64,000 bases of DNA. It comes from Urophycis tenuis (Eukaryota; Chordata; Actinopteri; Gadiformes; Phycidae). Below the pieces are notes generated by a model. That model was not told where the DNA came from and made no database searches. It saw only the letters and a list, made by a program, of their open reading frames with translations. The stretch's first letter is position 1; every line of letters starts with the position of its first letter. The stretch covers positions 1-64,000 of the forward strand of contig JAXIVH010000453.1 of assembly GCA_036785325.1 (NCBI GenBank). The letters run 5' to 3'. The position numbers were made by a program, and so were the translations under genes. Positions 38,220 through 52,792 of the stretch are shown here, in pieces.

Positions 38220-38525
38220 AATTCCAGCAGATAAGAAGTAGGCCTACAGAGTAAGTCAGCAGATAAAAAGTAAGCCTAAAGAGGAACCCAGCTGATAAGA
38301 AGTAGGCCTACAGAGGAACCCAGCTGATGAGAAGTAGGCCTACAGATTAACCCAGCTGATGAGAAGTAGGCCTACAGAGGAACTCAGCTGATAAGTAGAC
38401 CTATAGACAAACCCAGCTGATAAGTAGGCCTACAGAGGAACTCAGCAGATAAGAAGTAGGCCTGCAGAGGGACCCAGCTGATAGGAAGTAGGCCTACAGA
38501 GGAACCCAGCTGATGAGGAGTGCTC
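38220..38525. repeat. 32-bp minisatellite
   Basis: Eight to ten degenerate copies of a unit containing AAGTAGGCCTACAGAGGAAC and CCAGCTGATGAG, 450 bp upstream of the Ig receptor start. Confidence 0.9.
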
Positions 38526-38971
38526 GTTCTCTCTTTCCATGATGCTCAGCCAATGCTGACACATGCTGTCCGATACTTCTTGTTCTTGTTTCGCCAACTC
38601 AAGTCAAAGTAATCTTACTATTTGCCGGTAGCGTTCAATAGAAACAGAAAGCATATCTGAATTCATACTCACACTTTTATTCATTTTTTAAACAGGATTT
38701 TGGTAAATTTAGAATAAATCTTGAATATTTCCATAAACTCTCGTGAATGGGTTTAATTTTGTTAGTACAACATTCATGTTCATACTTCTGTCTCCTCAGA
38801 AAAGCCTTTCATGGAGACAGGAAGTGGTGGCTGTTCTGTGGTGAAATCAGAAATGAAACTCTGCATGCTTTATGGTGTTCATTTCCTTTAGCGACAAGTG
38901 GCACGAACACTGCAAATGTGACATTCATACCTGTCTGTGCACTGTGCACTAACTGCTGGCTGAAACACAAA

Positions 38972-41900
38972 ATGGGGCTAACTGAACTGTTCTGCGTTAT
39001 CTGTGAGTTATTCAATGGTTTTTTATTATAACACTGTCTACTTGTGACACAATAGCTACACAGGCCTACTTAAAAAGAAGATTTTGTTGTCATGTGTGCA
39101 CATCGAAATCTATGCATGTAGTGGTTGTTATAGACATGTCTTGAACAACAACAACCATATTTTAACATAATCGGCCGGTGATGAATCTGAGCTCGCCATA
39201 TTCCCTGGAGCCTGCTTCTTCATTTAAACTAATATAAATATTAATTGAAGACTTTATGACAATAAACTACTACATTTTAAATGATTAACTATTAGATCAA
39301 GCATTACACTAAGATTTCCATTAGGCCTACATAATACTTATAGTTATAGTATTTATTTCTCGACTAAATATTCTTCTACTAGAATCTGAATCCTGCTCCC
39401 TGTCTTTCCACCAGGTTTCACTGCACTGTGTACAGTTCAGACTGAATATGGTAGGCTAAGAATGTTAAAGGCTTATGTTTAGTCTTTTCTCCAAAAACAG
39501 AAAAGCATATCGTTGCAGATTGTTGTTTAGAATATTGTTGTTTAACCTATGAAGGCCTAGCTCGTGGTCTTAGATGGCGAGTCATCACATTCTTGTAAAG
39601 GTTTTTCACTTATTTCACACGGTTAACATCTCAAACAACGATACCTCGAAATACATCGTGGTTTTACGTTTTCCAGTCACAGGCGGTCTCCTGAGCTTGG
39701 CCACTTCAGCCACAGCCCTCCGGGTGTCCAGCATCACTCCAACCGTGCGTCTAGAGCCACCTGCTGGTCAGATATATACAACGGAAACGGTCCATCTACA
39801 GTGCGATGCTGAAGGCAGCTCCCCTGACTGGACGTACCAGTGGTTCCATGATGAACAATCAATTCCTCCGGCACATGGTCCCAATCATACCATTGATTCT
39901 GCCAGCCTGGCTGACACCGGGAAGTACAAGTGTCAAATTCAGCAAGGAGAAGCTCAGAGCATGCCCAGTACCACCATTTTGTTATCGGTCAATGGTGAGA
40001 GTTAAGCACTGAGTCATTCGAGGTTGGCTCTCAAATCTTACATCTTTTACAAAGTGGCAGATATCTAGGCAGATTAAATTGATATGCAGTATGCAGTGAA
40101 AGTGGTAACCTTTGATGAATATTAAAATATCCTGTTTTACAATGGGACTCTTACTCAATGAGGACTGATCTGTTGTGGTTGTACTAGAAGTTGTTTTTAA
40201 ATTGAAAAACATTACATTGAAAAAAATGTCCATGCAGAGATTCCCGTTCCAGTGGTGGCTCTCCAGACACAATGGCCTGCTGTCTTCCCCTCTGAGAAAG
40301 TGGAGCTGAGCTGTAGTATGCAGGGCAGCTCAGAGCCCTGGACCTTTACTTGGTACAGAGGACAGGAGGTGGTGGAGAAGGGGCCATATGTCTCACCTAT
40401 GACAGGTGGATCCTCCCTCGTGATTAGCTCTGCTAAACTGGAGCATGGGGGAAAGTACACCTGTACTGGACAACTCCAGGGGAGACCTGTTGTTAAGTCC
40501 AAGGCCAGCAACATACTCTCGGTAGAGGTCCATGGTGAGTAATTGCTCATGCAAATCATTGATGCAGAATACAATGTTATTTTTTCGATGTTACAGCAGC
40601 AACATTGACAGGAATATTAAAATGATCATATTACAAAAACACAAATATATATACAGTATATATATATATATATATATTGTGACGTTGCGAGAGGTGTCAC
40701 GGCTTTGAGCGGGGCAGTTCAATCAGTGCACGGACACAGGGATATGGGAAAACACAGGATTTATTAACAAAACAGGGGGATTAGCCCAACTCAGGTAATC
40801 TCATAAAGAAGGGTGTCAACAAAGAGAGGTTGACAAACGGGTCAACCTATAAACCGCTCTCAATCTTACGATTGGAATGTCCGAATGTGAATTCTGCCAC
40901 GGCGGTTGTCGTTCTCCGTCGGGGAGTGCAGCGTTCCGAGTTCCCGCAGGAAATAGTCTTTCCGGTGGCTCGGCGTCCTCCGTCTTCCACCCGACTCTCC
41001 CTTCCTGCCTGTACCTGACGGCTTTTGTATCCATCACGGTCAATCAGCCCGATCAGGTACAGGTGCGCTAACATTCCGCGTGGGTAGGGGTGGCGTTCCT
41101 TATTCCGCCACCAGATGGAGCCATGCTCACCTGTGGCTGGACCCACCTGAGCGGAATATAGCGCCCCTCTAAGACGCAGCCTCTCGTGACGTCACACATC
41201 CCTCCCCTCAAGACCGACGTCCTCGTCGGGGTGAAGGATGTGAAGAAGGCGTCTCGCCTGGAGAGGGCGTCCGCGTTCTCATGCTGCTTGCCAGCCCTGT
41301 GGACAACCACAAAGTTAAACGGTTGTAGACTCAAGAACCATCTGGTCACCCTACTGTTGGTCTCTTTATTCCTGGCCATCCATTGTAGCGGGGCGTGGTC
41401 TGACACCACTGTAAAGCGCCGTCCCAGGAGATAAAAACGTAGGGATTCCAGGGCCCAGGTCACTGCTAGGCACTCCTTTTCCACTGTGGAGTAGTTCTTC
41501 TCCCTCGGGAGTAGTGTCCTACTTAAAAACAAGATGGGGTGTTCGTCCCCTCCATGCGTCTGTGCGAGTACCGCCCCCAAGCCCACCTCTGACGCGTCCG
41601 TCTGGACGGTGAACTCTTTACCGAAGTCCGGTGCCACTAGGACCGGACTCGAGCAGAGGGCCCGCTTCAGGTCTCCGAAGGCGGTCTCCGCCGCCGGGTT
41701 CCACCTCACCATCCGTGAGTGGCGTTTGGTGGTCAGCTCTGTCAGAGGGGCGGCTAAAGTTGCAAAGTTTAGTATAAATCGCCGATAGTAGCTGGCCAGG
41801 CCCAAGAACGATCTCACCTGTCTCTTGGTGATGGGTTGTGGCCAGTCCTGTATGGCCTTCAGCTTGGCCTCCTGGGGCTTCACCAGCCCCCGTCCAATGT

Positions 41901-44900
41901 TGTATCCGAGGTAGTTCGTCTCGCTGAAGGCTAGCTTGCACTTCTGGGGATTCGCCGTGAGGCCCGCTTCTCGGAGGGAGTCGAGCACGGCTTGGACCCG
42001 TGGTAGGTGGCTGTCCCAATCCGGGCTTTGGACGACCACGTCATCCAGATAGGCCGCGGCGTACCCCCGGTGAGGTGCGAGAACCCGGTCCATCAACCGT
42101 TGGAACGTGGCTGGGGCCCCATGGAGTCCAAAGGGAAGCCTGGTGTACTGGTAGAGGCCCTCCGGCGTGGCAAAGGCTGTTTTCTCCTTTGAGGCCGGGG
42201 TCAGGGGCACCTGCCAGTAACCTTTAGTGAGATCCAGAGTTGTTAGAAAACGGGCGTGTCCTAAAGAGTCTATTAGGTCGTCGACCCGTGGCATGGGGTA
42301 GGCGTCGAACTCTGATACCTCGTTCAACTTCCTATAATCATTGCAGAACCGGATGGTTCCATCCGGCTTGGGAACCAGTACAATGGGGCTCGCCCATGCG
42401 CTCTTGGACTCCTCAATTACTCCTAGGTCTAACATTTTCCTTACCTCGTCTTTAATGGCTACTCTACGGGCCTCCGGCACTCGGTACGGCCGCTGGTTCA
42501 CCGTTTTACCGGGCAGGGTGCGGATCTCGTGCTGGACCAACTCTGTGTGTCCAGGGAGGGGGGAGAAGACATCCTGGTTTTGGTCTACCAGCTCCAGGCT
42601 CATCTGTCTCTGGTGCGGGGACAGGTTTGGCCCCACCTGGACCTCCGCCCTCGCCGGCTCCTTGGACTCAGTGGGGGGGTAAATAGCTGAACAAGGCCTC
42701 TCTGGCATGCCATTTTTTTAAAAGGTTTACATGGTAAATCTGTTCCGGTTTCCGTTTATCGGGTTGCCTCACCTTGTAGTTTACCTCCCCCACGCGCTCC
42801 AGGATCTCGTATGGTCCCTGCCAGGTAGCCAGGAACTTGCACTCTACCGTGGGCACCAGGACCAAGACCCTATCGCCGGGTTTAAATTCTCTGGGCTGGG
42901 CCGGCCGGTTATAGGCGACCTGTTGTTGCCGTTGTGCTGCTTCCATATGCTCCCTCATTATGGGGTATATGGCTTGGAGTCTTTTCTGCATGTCGCCGAC
43001 GTGTTCCACCAGTGTCCGCTGGCGGCATGGCTGTTCCTCCCAGGCCTCCTTGGCGATGTCCAGCAAACCCCTGGGTCGGTAGGACAGCAAAAGCTCAAAA
43101 GGTGAGAAACCCGTGGATGCCTGCGGTACTTCTCTTACCGCAAATAGGAGGTACGGTAGCAGCTGGTCCCAGTTGCGTCCGTCCTCCCCGATCACCTTCC
43201 GCAGCATTGCCTTTAAGGTCTTGTTAAACCGTTCGACCAAGCCATCCGTCTGGGGGTGGTAGACAGAGGTCCTCAGCTGTCTGACCTTCAGGAACGTGCA
43301 CCAGTCTTTCATGACTCGTGACATGAAAGGTGTCCCCTGGTCCGTCAGGATCTCCTTGGGGATACCTAGACTGGTGGAGAGAAGGAACAGCTCCTTCGCG
43401 ATTTGTTTGGAGGTCGCCTTCCTTAGTGGAATCGCCTCCGGATACCTGGTGGCATAGTCCATAATCACCAGAATATACTGATGCCCTCGGGCACTTTTCG
43501 GTAAGGGCCCCACTATGTCCAATGCTATCCGCTCGAATGGCGTTCCGATAATGGGCAATGGTATGAGCGGGTTCCTATAACACGGTTTGGGGGCCACCCC
43601 CTGACACTCCGGGCAACCTCGACAAAAGTTCTCAATTTCTCTATGTATGCCTGGCCAAAAGAAACGCTGTAGGATTCTTTCTCGGGTCTTCTCTACCCCC
43701 AGGTGTGCCCCTAGCAGGTGTGTGTGGGCTAGGTTTAGTACCGTCGCCCTGTGGGGCTGGGGTACCAACAATTGTTCATGTACCTCCTCATTTTTCTTAG
43801 TTACCTGGTAAAGTAAACCGCGGTTTATCATAAAATGGGGGTAAGTAGGACCGGCCCTATTTCCCACCACTACACCCTCTATCACCTGTACATTTCGTAG
43901 CGCATTTGCCAGAGTGGGATCTTGCAACTGCGCTGTCCCATACTGGCCTGTGAGGGGGGGAAGCTCCCGGGCGTTGGGGACGTCTTCCTCATCGGAGCTG
44001 GGATTTCCCCCCGGTGCCACGTCCTCCTCTCCGGTGTTGGACTCCGTCTCAGGGTTGGTATGCGCACCTGCCATCCCGGCCAATGCTCCGGGTCTCCTCT
44101 TCCGGGGAACCCGAGCTGGCTTCTCGTGCGCCTCTCGCCAGAGCGGATGGAAGGCTGGGCAGTCTCGGCCTATCAGGAGAGGAATTGGGAGAGAATCGAC
44201 AACACCGGCCCTGATGCGTAAGGTCCCTCTGGTGGTGGTCATCTTTAGCTCCGTGGTGGGGTAGCTTCGGGTGTCCCCGTGGACACAGGCGACAGGAAGG
44301 GTCGGTCCGGAGACCAGCTGCTCTGGTCTCACGAGGTCGCCCCGTATCAGGGTAACCCGGCTCCCGGAGTCTAATAGCGCCTCCACGTTGTGACGGTTTA
44401 CCGTCACCGGACAGGTGGGGGGGTCGCTCCTGAGCTCCGTCTGTGACCCCCGCGAGGGAGGCAAACATGTGCATAGCGGCCGAGGTGAAGGACTCGGCAG
44501 TGGGCATAGACTCATCTGCCTGTTTCACGCACTGCCAGGAGATGTGTCCCACCTCCCCGCACCGGTGGCACTGTCGGGTCTCCGTCTCCCGGCGTCCATC
44601 CCTTCGATCCGGTGGCCGTCTATTTCCCCCTGGAGTCTGGACCGTTCCTGGCGTGGCTGTGTTGGGAACCGTGGTGTTCCTGAACCGACCTCCTACCGTC
44701 CGCAATGGGAATGTGGTTCTGGGCTCTCTCCTGGAACTCCACAGCATTTCCGTGGTGGCCTGGTATCTCTCCACGGCTATCGTTGCGAGTTCTGCCGTTG
44801 TCAAGGCCTGCTGGCCGAGGAGTTTCTTGGCCTCGTAGGGTAGAGCCCGCACGTACCGGTCCACCACCACCGCTTCTACCACCGCCGCCGCCGTGCTTTT

Positions 44901-47900
44901 CTCCGGCTCCAGCCACTTCCGGGTGATGCGCAACAAGCTCGTGCATCTGCGCCCGGGGAGGCTGGTCGGGATGGAACGTCCAGCTGTGGAAGCGTTGGGC
45001 CATCGCGAACTTGGTGAGCCCCCCTCTGCTCAGTATTTCGGCTTTCAACGCATCGTAGTTGTTTGCGTTGTCTGGGCTGAGATCCCGGACCGCGTTCAGT
45101 GCGTCCCCCGTTAAAAATGGTGCTAGAAGTCCCACCCACTGGGCCTTGCTTCTCTCGTGGCCGTCCCCTTGAACGTGTGCAGGTATGCTTCGGCGTCGTC
45201 GGTCGCCCCCATCTTCGTTAACAGGTCACTGGCCTTTATGGGGTGCACGTTCTGAGCGACCATTTGCCTCTGCAAGTGTAGTTCTTCGGCTTTCAGGCGG
45301 TTGGCCGTCTTCTGCTCCTCTAGCAGCGCTAGGCTCGCTTGAAATTGGGCTTGCTGGCCCTCCACCAGCGTCTTCACGATGTCTTCCATCGTATTTGGGG
45401 TAGTGAAGGATACCAAAAAAAAATTTTTTTTTTTTTTTTTTTTCAACCAACCCCTCTGTGTCCCCACTCCTGCACTGTTAAAATTGAACTGCCTGCATTC
45501 TCCACCATATGTGACGTTGCGAGAGGTGTCACGGCTTTGAGCGGGGCAGTTCAATCAGTGCACGGACACAGGGATATGGGAAAACACAGGATTTATTAAC
45601 AAAACAGGGGGATTAGCCCAACTCAGGTAATCTCATAAAGAAGGGTGTCAACAAAGAGAGGTTGACAAACGGGTCAACCTATAAACCGCTCTCAATCTTA
45701 CGATTGGAATGTCCGAATGTGAATTCTGCCACGGCGGTTGTCGTTCTCCGTCGGGGAGTGCAGCGTTCCGAGTTCCCGCAGGAAATCGTCTTTCCGGTGG
45801 CTCGGCGTCCTCCGTCTTCCACCCGACTCTCCCTTCCTGCCTATACCTGATGGCTTTTGTATCCATCACGGTCAATCAGCCCGATCAGGTACAGGTGCGC
45901 TAACATTCCGCGTGGGTAGGGGTGGCGTTCCTTATTCCGCCACCAGATGGAGCCATGCTCACCTGTGGCTGGACCCACCTGAGCGGAATATAGCGCCCCT
46001 CTAAGACGCAGCCTCTCGTGACGTCACAATATATATATATCCATCCATCCATCCATCTCTGCCGCTTATCCGGGGTCGGGTCGTGGGGGCAGCAGCCTGA
46101 GGAGGGAAGCCCAGACTTCCCTCTCCCCAGCCACTTCGTCCAGCTCTTCCGGGGGGATCCCGAGGCGTTCCCAGGCCAGCCGAGAGACATAGTCCCTCCA
46201 GCGTGTCCTGGGTCTTCCCCGGGGCCTCCTCCCGGAGGGACGTGCCCGGAACACCTCCCCAGGGAGGCGTCCAGGAGGCATCCTCACTAGATGCCCGAGC
46301 CACCGCAACTGGCTCCTCTCGATGCGGAGGAGCAGCGGTTCTACTCTGAGCCCCTCCCGGATGACCGAGCTTCTCACCCTATCTCTACGGGAGAGCCCGG
46401 ACACCCTGCGGAGGAAACTCATTTCGGCCGCTTGTATTCGCGATCTCGTTCTTTCGGTCACTACCCACAGCTCGTGACCATAGGTGAGGGTAGGAACGTA
46501 GATTGACCGGTAAATCGAGAGCTTCGCCTTTCGGCTCAGCTCCTTCTTCACCATGACGGACCGGTGCAGAGCCCGCATCACTGCCGACGCCGCACCGATC
46601 CGTCGGTCAATCTCCCGCTCCATCCTCCCCTCACTCGTGAACAAGACCCCGAGATACTTGAACTCCTCCACTTGAGGCAGATTCTCCTCCCCGACCCGGA
46701 GAGTGCACTCCACCCTTTTCCGGTCGAGAACCATGGCCTCGGATTTGGAGGTGCTGATCCTCATCCCAGCCGCTTCACATTCGGCTGCGAACCGCTCCAG
46801 TGAGAGCTGAAGGTCACGGCCCGATGAAGCCAACAGGACAAGATCATCTGCGAAAAGCAGTGACGCAATCCTGAGGCCACCGAACCGTAACCCCTCAACG
46901 CCCTGGCTGCGCCTAGAAATTCTGTCCACAAACGTTGTGAACAGAATCGGTGACAAAGGGCAGCCCTGGCGGAGGCCAACTCTCACCGGAAACAGGCTCG
47001 ACTTACTGCCGGCAATGCGGACCAAGCTCTGGCACCGGGAGTACAGGGACCCGATGGCCCGTAACAGCGGGCCCGGTACCCCATACTCCCGGAGCACCCC
47101 CCACAGGGCTCCCCGAGGGACACGGTCGAACGCCTTCTCCAAGTCCACAAAGCACATGTAGACTGGTTGGGCGAACTCCCATGCACCCTCGAGGACCGCG
47201 CTAAGGGTATAGAGCTGGTCCACAGTTCCACGGCCGGAACGAAAACCACATTGCTCCTCCTGAATCCGAGGTTCGACTATCCTACGGACCCTCCTCTCCA
47301 GGACCCCCGAATAGACCTTACCGGGGAGGCTGAGGAGTGTGATCCCCCTGTAGTTGGAGCACACCCTCCGGTCCCCCTTTTTGAAGAGGGGAACCACCAC
47401 CCCGGTCTGCCAATCCAGAGGCACTGCCCCCGATGTCCACGCGATGCTGCAGAGACGTGTCAACCAAGACAGCCCCACAGCATCCAGGGCCTTTAGGAAC
47501 TCGGGGTGGATCTCATCCACCCCCGGGGCCTTGCCGCCGAGGAGCTTTTTAACCACCTCGGCGATCTCAGCCCCGGAGATAGGAGGTTCCCCCCCGAGTC
47601 CCCAGACCCTGCTTCCTCAGTGGAAGGCGTGTTGGTGGGATTGAGGAGGTCTTCGAAGTATTCCCCCCACCGATTCACAACGTCCCGAGTCGAGGTCAGC
47701 AGCGCCCCGTCTCTCCCATACACGGTGTTTACAGAGTACTGCTTTCCCCTCCTGAGACGCCGGATGGTGGTCCAGAACCTCCTCGAAGCCGTTCGGAAGT
47801 CCTTCTCCATGGCCTCACCAAACTCCTCCCACACCCGAGTTTTTGCCTCCGCAACCGCCGAAGCCGCGCCCCGCTTGGCCCGCCGGTAGCCATCAGCTGC

Positions 47901-49394
47901 CTCAGGAGTCCCACGGGCCAAAAAGGCCCGGTAGGACTCAGCTTGACGGCATCCCTTACCGCTGGGGTCCACCAGCGGGTTCGGGGGTTGCCGCCGCGAC
48001 AGGCACCGACGACCTTACGGCCACAGCTCCGGTCGGCCGCTTCAACAATGGAGGCACGGAACAAGGTCCACTCGGACTCTATGTCCACCGCCTCCCCCGG
48101 GACATGGTTGAAGCTCTCCCGGAGGTGGGAGTTGAAGCTCGTTCTGACAGGAGATTCAGCCAGACGTTCCCAGCAGACCCTCACAGTACGTTTGGGTCTG
48201 CCAGGTCTGACCGGCATCTTCCCCCGCCATCGGAGCCAACTCGCCACCAGGTGGTGATCAGTTGAGAGCTCCGCCCCTCTCTTCACCCGAGTGTCCAAGA
48301 CATGCGGCCGCAAGTCCGATGAAACAACTACAAAGTCGATCATCGAACTGCGGCCTAGGGTGTCCTGGTGCCAAGTGCACATGTGGACACCCTTATGCTT
48401 GAACATGGTGTTCGTTATGGACAATCCATGACGAGCACAGAAGTCCAACAACAAAACACCACTCGGGTTCAGATCAGGGGGGCCGTTCCTCCCAATCACG
48501 CCCCTCCAGGTCTCACTGTCATTGCCCACATGGGCGTTGAAGTCCCCCAGCAGAACAAGGGAGTCCCCAGAGGGGGCGCTTTCTAACACCCCCTCCAAGG
48601 ACTCTAGAAAGGGTGGGTACTCTGAACTGCCGTTCGGTGCATAAGCACAAACGACAGTCAGGACCCGTCCCCCCACCCGAAGGCGGAGGGAGGCTACCCT
48701 CTCGTCCACCGGGGTAAATCCCAACGTACAGGCACCGAGCCGGGGGGAAACAAGCATTCCCACCCCCGCTCGGCGCCTCTCCCCAGGGGCAACTCCAGAG
48801 TGGAAAAGAGTCCAACCCCTCTCAAGGACGCTGGTTCCGGAGCCCAAACTGTGTGTCGAGGTGAGCCCGACTATGTCCAGCCGGTACCTCTCAGCCTCGC
48901 ACACCAGCTCAGGCTCCTTCCCCGCCAGAGAGGTGACATTCCACGTCCCCAGAGCTAGCTTCTGCAGCCGAGGGTCGGACCGTCCAGGTCCCCGCCTCCT
49001 GCTGCCGCCCAGCTCACACTGCACCCGACCCCTTTGGCCCCTCCCACGGGTGGTGAACCCATGGGAAGGGGGTCCCGCGTCGTCCCTTCGGGCTGTGCCC
49101 GACCGGGCCCCGCGGGCGTAGACCCGGCCACCAGGCGCTCGCCAACGGGCCCTTCCCCCAGGCCTGGCTCCAGGGGGGGGCCCCGGTGACCCACGTCCGG
49201 GCAAGGGAAACCCACTTCCAAAAATTGTATTCATCATTGGGGTCTTTGAGCCACTCTTTGTCTGGACCCTCGCCTAGGACCTGCTTGCCTTGGGTGGCCC
49301 TACCAGGGGCATGAAGCCCCCGACAATATAGCCCCCAGGGTCATTGGGACACGCAAACCCCTCCACCACCTTAAGGTGGCGGCTCAAGGAGGGG

Positions 49395-49485
<91 letters not shown>

Positions 49486-52400
49486 CTGTATATGTACAGT
49501 ATATCATATGTATGATTATGAATTTAAAGTGAGGTAACAGTGAAATGCACATACAGTATGTACACGTTAACAGTCAATGGTGAGAGTTAAGCGCTGAGTC
49601 ATTGGTTGGCTCTCAAATCCTACATCTTTTACAAAGTGGTAGATATCTAGGCAGATTAAATGGATATGCAGTATAGGCCTACTACATTGAAAGCGGTAAA
49701 CTTTGATGAATATTAAAATATCCTGTTTTACAATGGGACTCTTACTCAATGAGAACTGATCTGTTGTGGTTGTACTAGAAGTTGTCGTTTTTAAATTGAA
49801 AAACATTAAATTGAAAAAAACAACAACTGAACAACATTTAATGACGTTGACTGTAACCTGTATGCAGAGCTACCCAGGCCAACCCTCAAGCTCCAGACTC
49901 AATGGCAGGACGTCTTCCCTTCTGAGAGAGTGGAGCTGAGCTGTGAGCTGCCAGGCGCCGCAGACTGGACCTTCACCTGGTACCGAGACAAACAGCCGGT
50001 CACCCCGACCAACAAAGGATCCATTCTCAACATCGTTCAGGCGACGCCCACAAACGGGGAAGGATATTCCTGTCAGGCTGAACACAAAGCCAGGAGAATC
50101 AGCACTGGACTCAGCAACACGACAATTATCAATGTTCATGGTGTGTGATGGTTATGTCAGACATTGCAAAATATTGTCTTTGCCATCTCAAACAACAAAT
50201 GTTAATGCTCATTGAGAACATTGCTATTTCTACGCAGAGATTCCCAAAGGTCGTTATTATATATATATATGATTCTGAAGTTTCTGAGTTCAAAAGTGAG
50301 GTAACAGCTCTATATGTGTCTGTGTACAAAATATGTATTTACTTAATATCATTACTCACACATGTTATTCATACAAAATACATGAAAAGTCACTACAAAT
50401 GTAGAAGCCTATTGAGAACATTCCTATGTCCATGCAGAGATTCCCGTTCCAGTGGTGGCTCTCCAGACACGATGGCCTGCTGTCTTCCCCTCTGAGAGAG
50501 TGGAGCTGAGCTGTAGTATGCAGGGCAGCTCAGAGCCCTGGACCTTTACTTGGTACAGAGGACAGGAGGTAGTGGAGAACGGGTCAGATGTCTCAACTAT
50601 GACAGGTGGATCCTCCCTCGTGATTAGCTCTGCTAAACTGGAGCATGGGGGAAAGTACACCTGTACTGGACAACTCCAGGGGAGACCTGTTGTTAAGTCC
50701 AAGGCTAGCAACATACTCTCAGTAGAGGTCCATGGTGAGTTATTGCTGATGCAAATCATGAATACAGACTAAGATGTAATTTTCAGGTGTTACAGCAGCA
50801 ACATAGACAGGACTGTTAAATTAATTATAATAATACAAAAAAACACTCACACAAAAAATATTTTATATATAGGCCTACTCTCTATATATATATATATATG
50901 AATTAAAAGTGAGGTAACAGCTTTATATGTGCATATATGTACAAAATATGTATTTACATAATATCATTACTCATACATATTACCCATACAATATTATTCA
51001 TACAAAATACATGAAAAGTCACGACAAATGTAGATGCTTATTGAGAACATTCCTATGTCCATGCAGAGATTCCCGTTCCAGTGGTGGCTCTCCAGACACC
51101 ATGGCCTGCTGTCTTCCCCTCTGAGAGAGTGGAGCTGAGCTGTAGTATGCAGGGCAGCTCAGAGCCCTGGACCTTTACTTGGTACAGAGGACAGGAGGTA
51201 GTGGAGAACGGGTCAGATGTCTCAACTATGACAGGTGGATCCTCCCTCGTGATTAGCTCTGCTAAACTGGAGCATGGGGGAAAGTACACCTGTACTGGAC
51301 AACTCCAGGGGAGACCTGTTGTTAAGTCCAAGGCTAGCAACATACTCTCAGTAGAGGTCCATGGTGAGTTATTGCTGATGCAAATCATGAATACAGACTA
51401 AGATGTAATTTTCAGGTGTTACAGCAGCAACATAGACAGGACTGTTAAATTAATTATAATAATACAAAAAAACACTCACACAAAAAATATTTTATATATA
51501 GGCCTACTCTCTATATATATATATATATGAATTAAAAGTGAGGTAACAGCTTTATATGTGCATATATGTACAAAATATGTATTTACATAATATCATTACT
51601 CATACATATTACCCATACAATATTATTCATACAAAATACATGAAAAGTCACGACAAATGTAGATGCTTATTGAGAACATTCCTATGTCCATGCAGAGATT
51701 CCCGTTCCAGTGGTGGCTCTCCAGACACCATGGCCTGCTGTCTTCCCCTCTGAGAGAGTGGAGCTGAGCTGTAGTATGCAGGGCAGCTCAGAGCCCTGGA
51801 ACTTTACTTGGTACAGAGGACAGGAGGTGGTGGAGAAGGGGCCAGATGTCTCACCTATGGCAGGTGGATCCTCCCTCATGATTAGCTCTGCTAAACTGGA
51901 GCATGGGGGAAAGTACACCTGTACTGGACAACTCCAGGGGAGACCTGTTGTTAAGTCCAAGGCTAGCAACATACTCTCAGTAGAGGTCCATGGTGAGTTA
52001 TTGCTAATGCAAATCATGAATACAGACTAAGATGTCATTTTCAGGTGTTACAGCAGCAACATATACAGGACTGTTAAATTAATTATAATAATACAAAAAA
52101 ACACTCACACAAAAAATATTTTATATATAGGCCTACTGTATATATATATATATGAATTAAAAGTGAGGTAACAGCTTTATATGTGCATATATGTACAAAA
52201 TATGTATTTACATAATATCATTACTCATACATATTACCCATACAATATTATTCATACAAAATACATGAAAAGTCACGACAAATGTAGATGCTTATTGAGA
52301 ACATTCCTATGTTCATGCATGCAGAGATTCCCGTTCCAGTGGTGGCTCTCCAGCCACCATGGCCTGCTGTCTTCCCCTCTGAGAGAGTGGAGCTGAGCTG

Positions 52401-52719
52401 TAGTATGCAGGGCAGCTCAGAGCCCTGGAACTTTACTTGGTACAGAGGACAGGAGGAGGTGGAGAACTGGCCAGATGTCTCACCTATGGCAGGTGGATCG
52501 TTCCTTGTGATTAGCTCTGCTAAACTGGAGCATGGGGGAAATTACACCTGTACTGGACAACTCCAGGGGAGACCTGTTGTTAAGTCCAAGACCAGCAACA
52601 TACTCTCGGTAGAGGTCCATGGTGAGTAATTGCTCATGCAAATCATTGATGCAGAATACAATGTTATTTTTTCGATGTTACAGCAGCAACATTGACAGGA
52701 ATATTAAAATGATCATATT

Positions 52720-52792
<73 letters not shown>

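Larger units (their letters stand above)
40678..46028 (-). mobile_element. Gmr1-like Ty3/Gypsy LTR retrotransposon, full length
   Basis: A 5,351-bp element with two 519-bp LTRs in the intron between Ig exons 2 and 3 of the receptor gene, opposite in strand to the host gene. The order gag, protease, integrase, reverse transcriptase, RNase H matches the unusual layout first reported for Gmr1 from Atlantic cod. LTR divergence of about 0.6% points to a recent insertion. It carries at least four frame breaks. Confidence 0.93.

Noticed and set aside
46041..49397. Rex1/Babar (CR1-like) rather than Rex3/RTE
   Set aside because: The near-zero 3'UTR and GATG tail favour Rex3/RTE, but this is family memory; a reverse transcriptase tree is needed.
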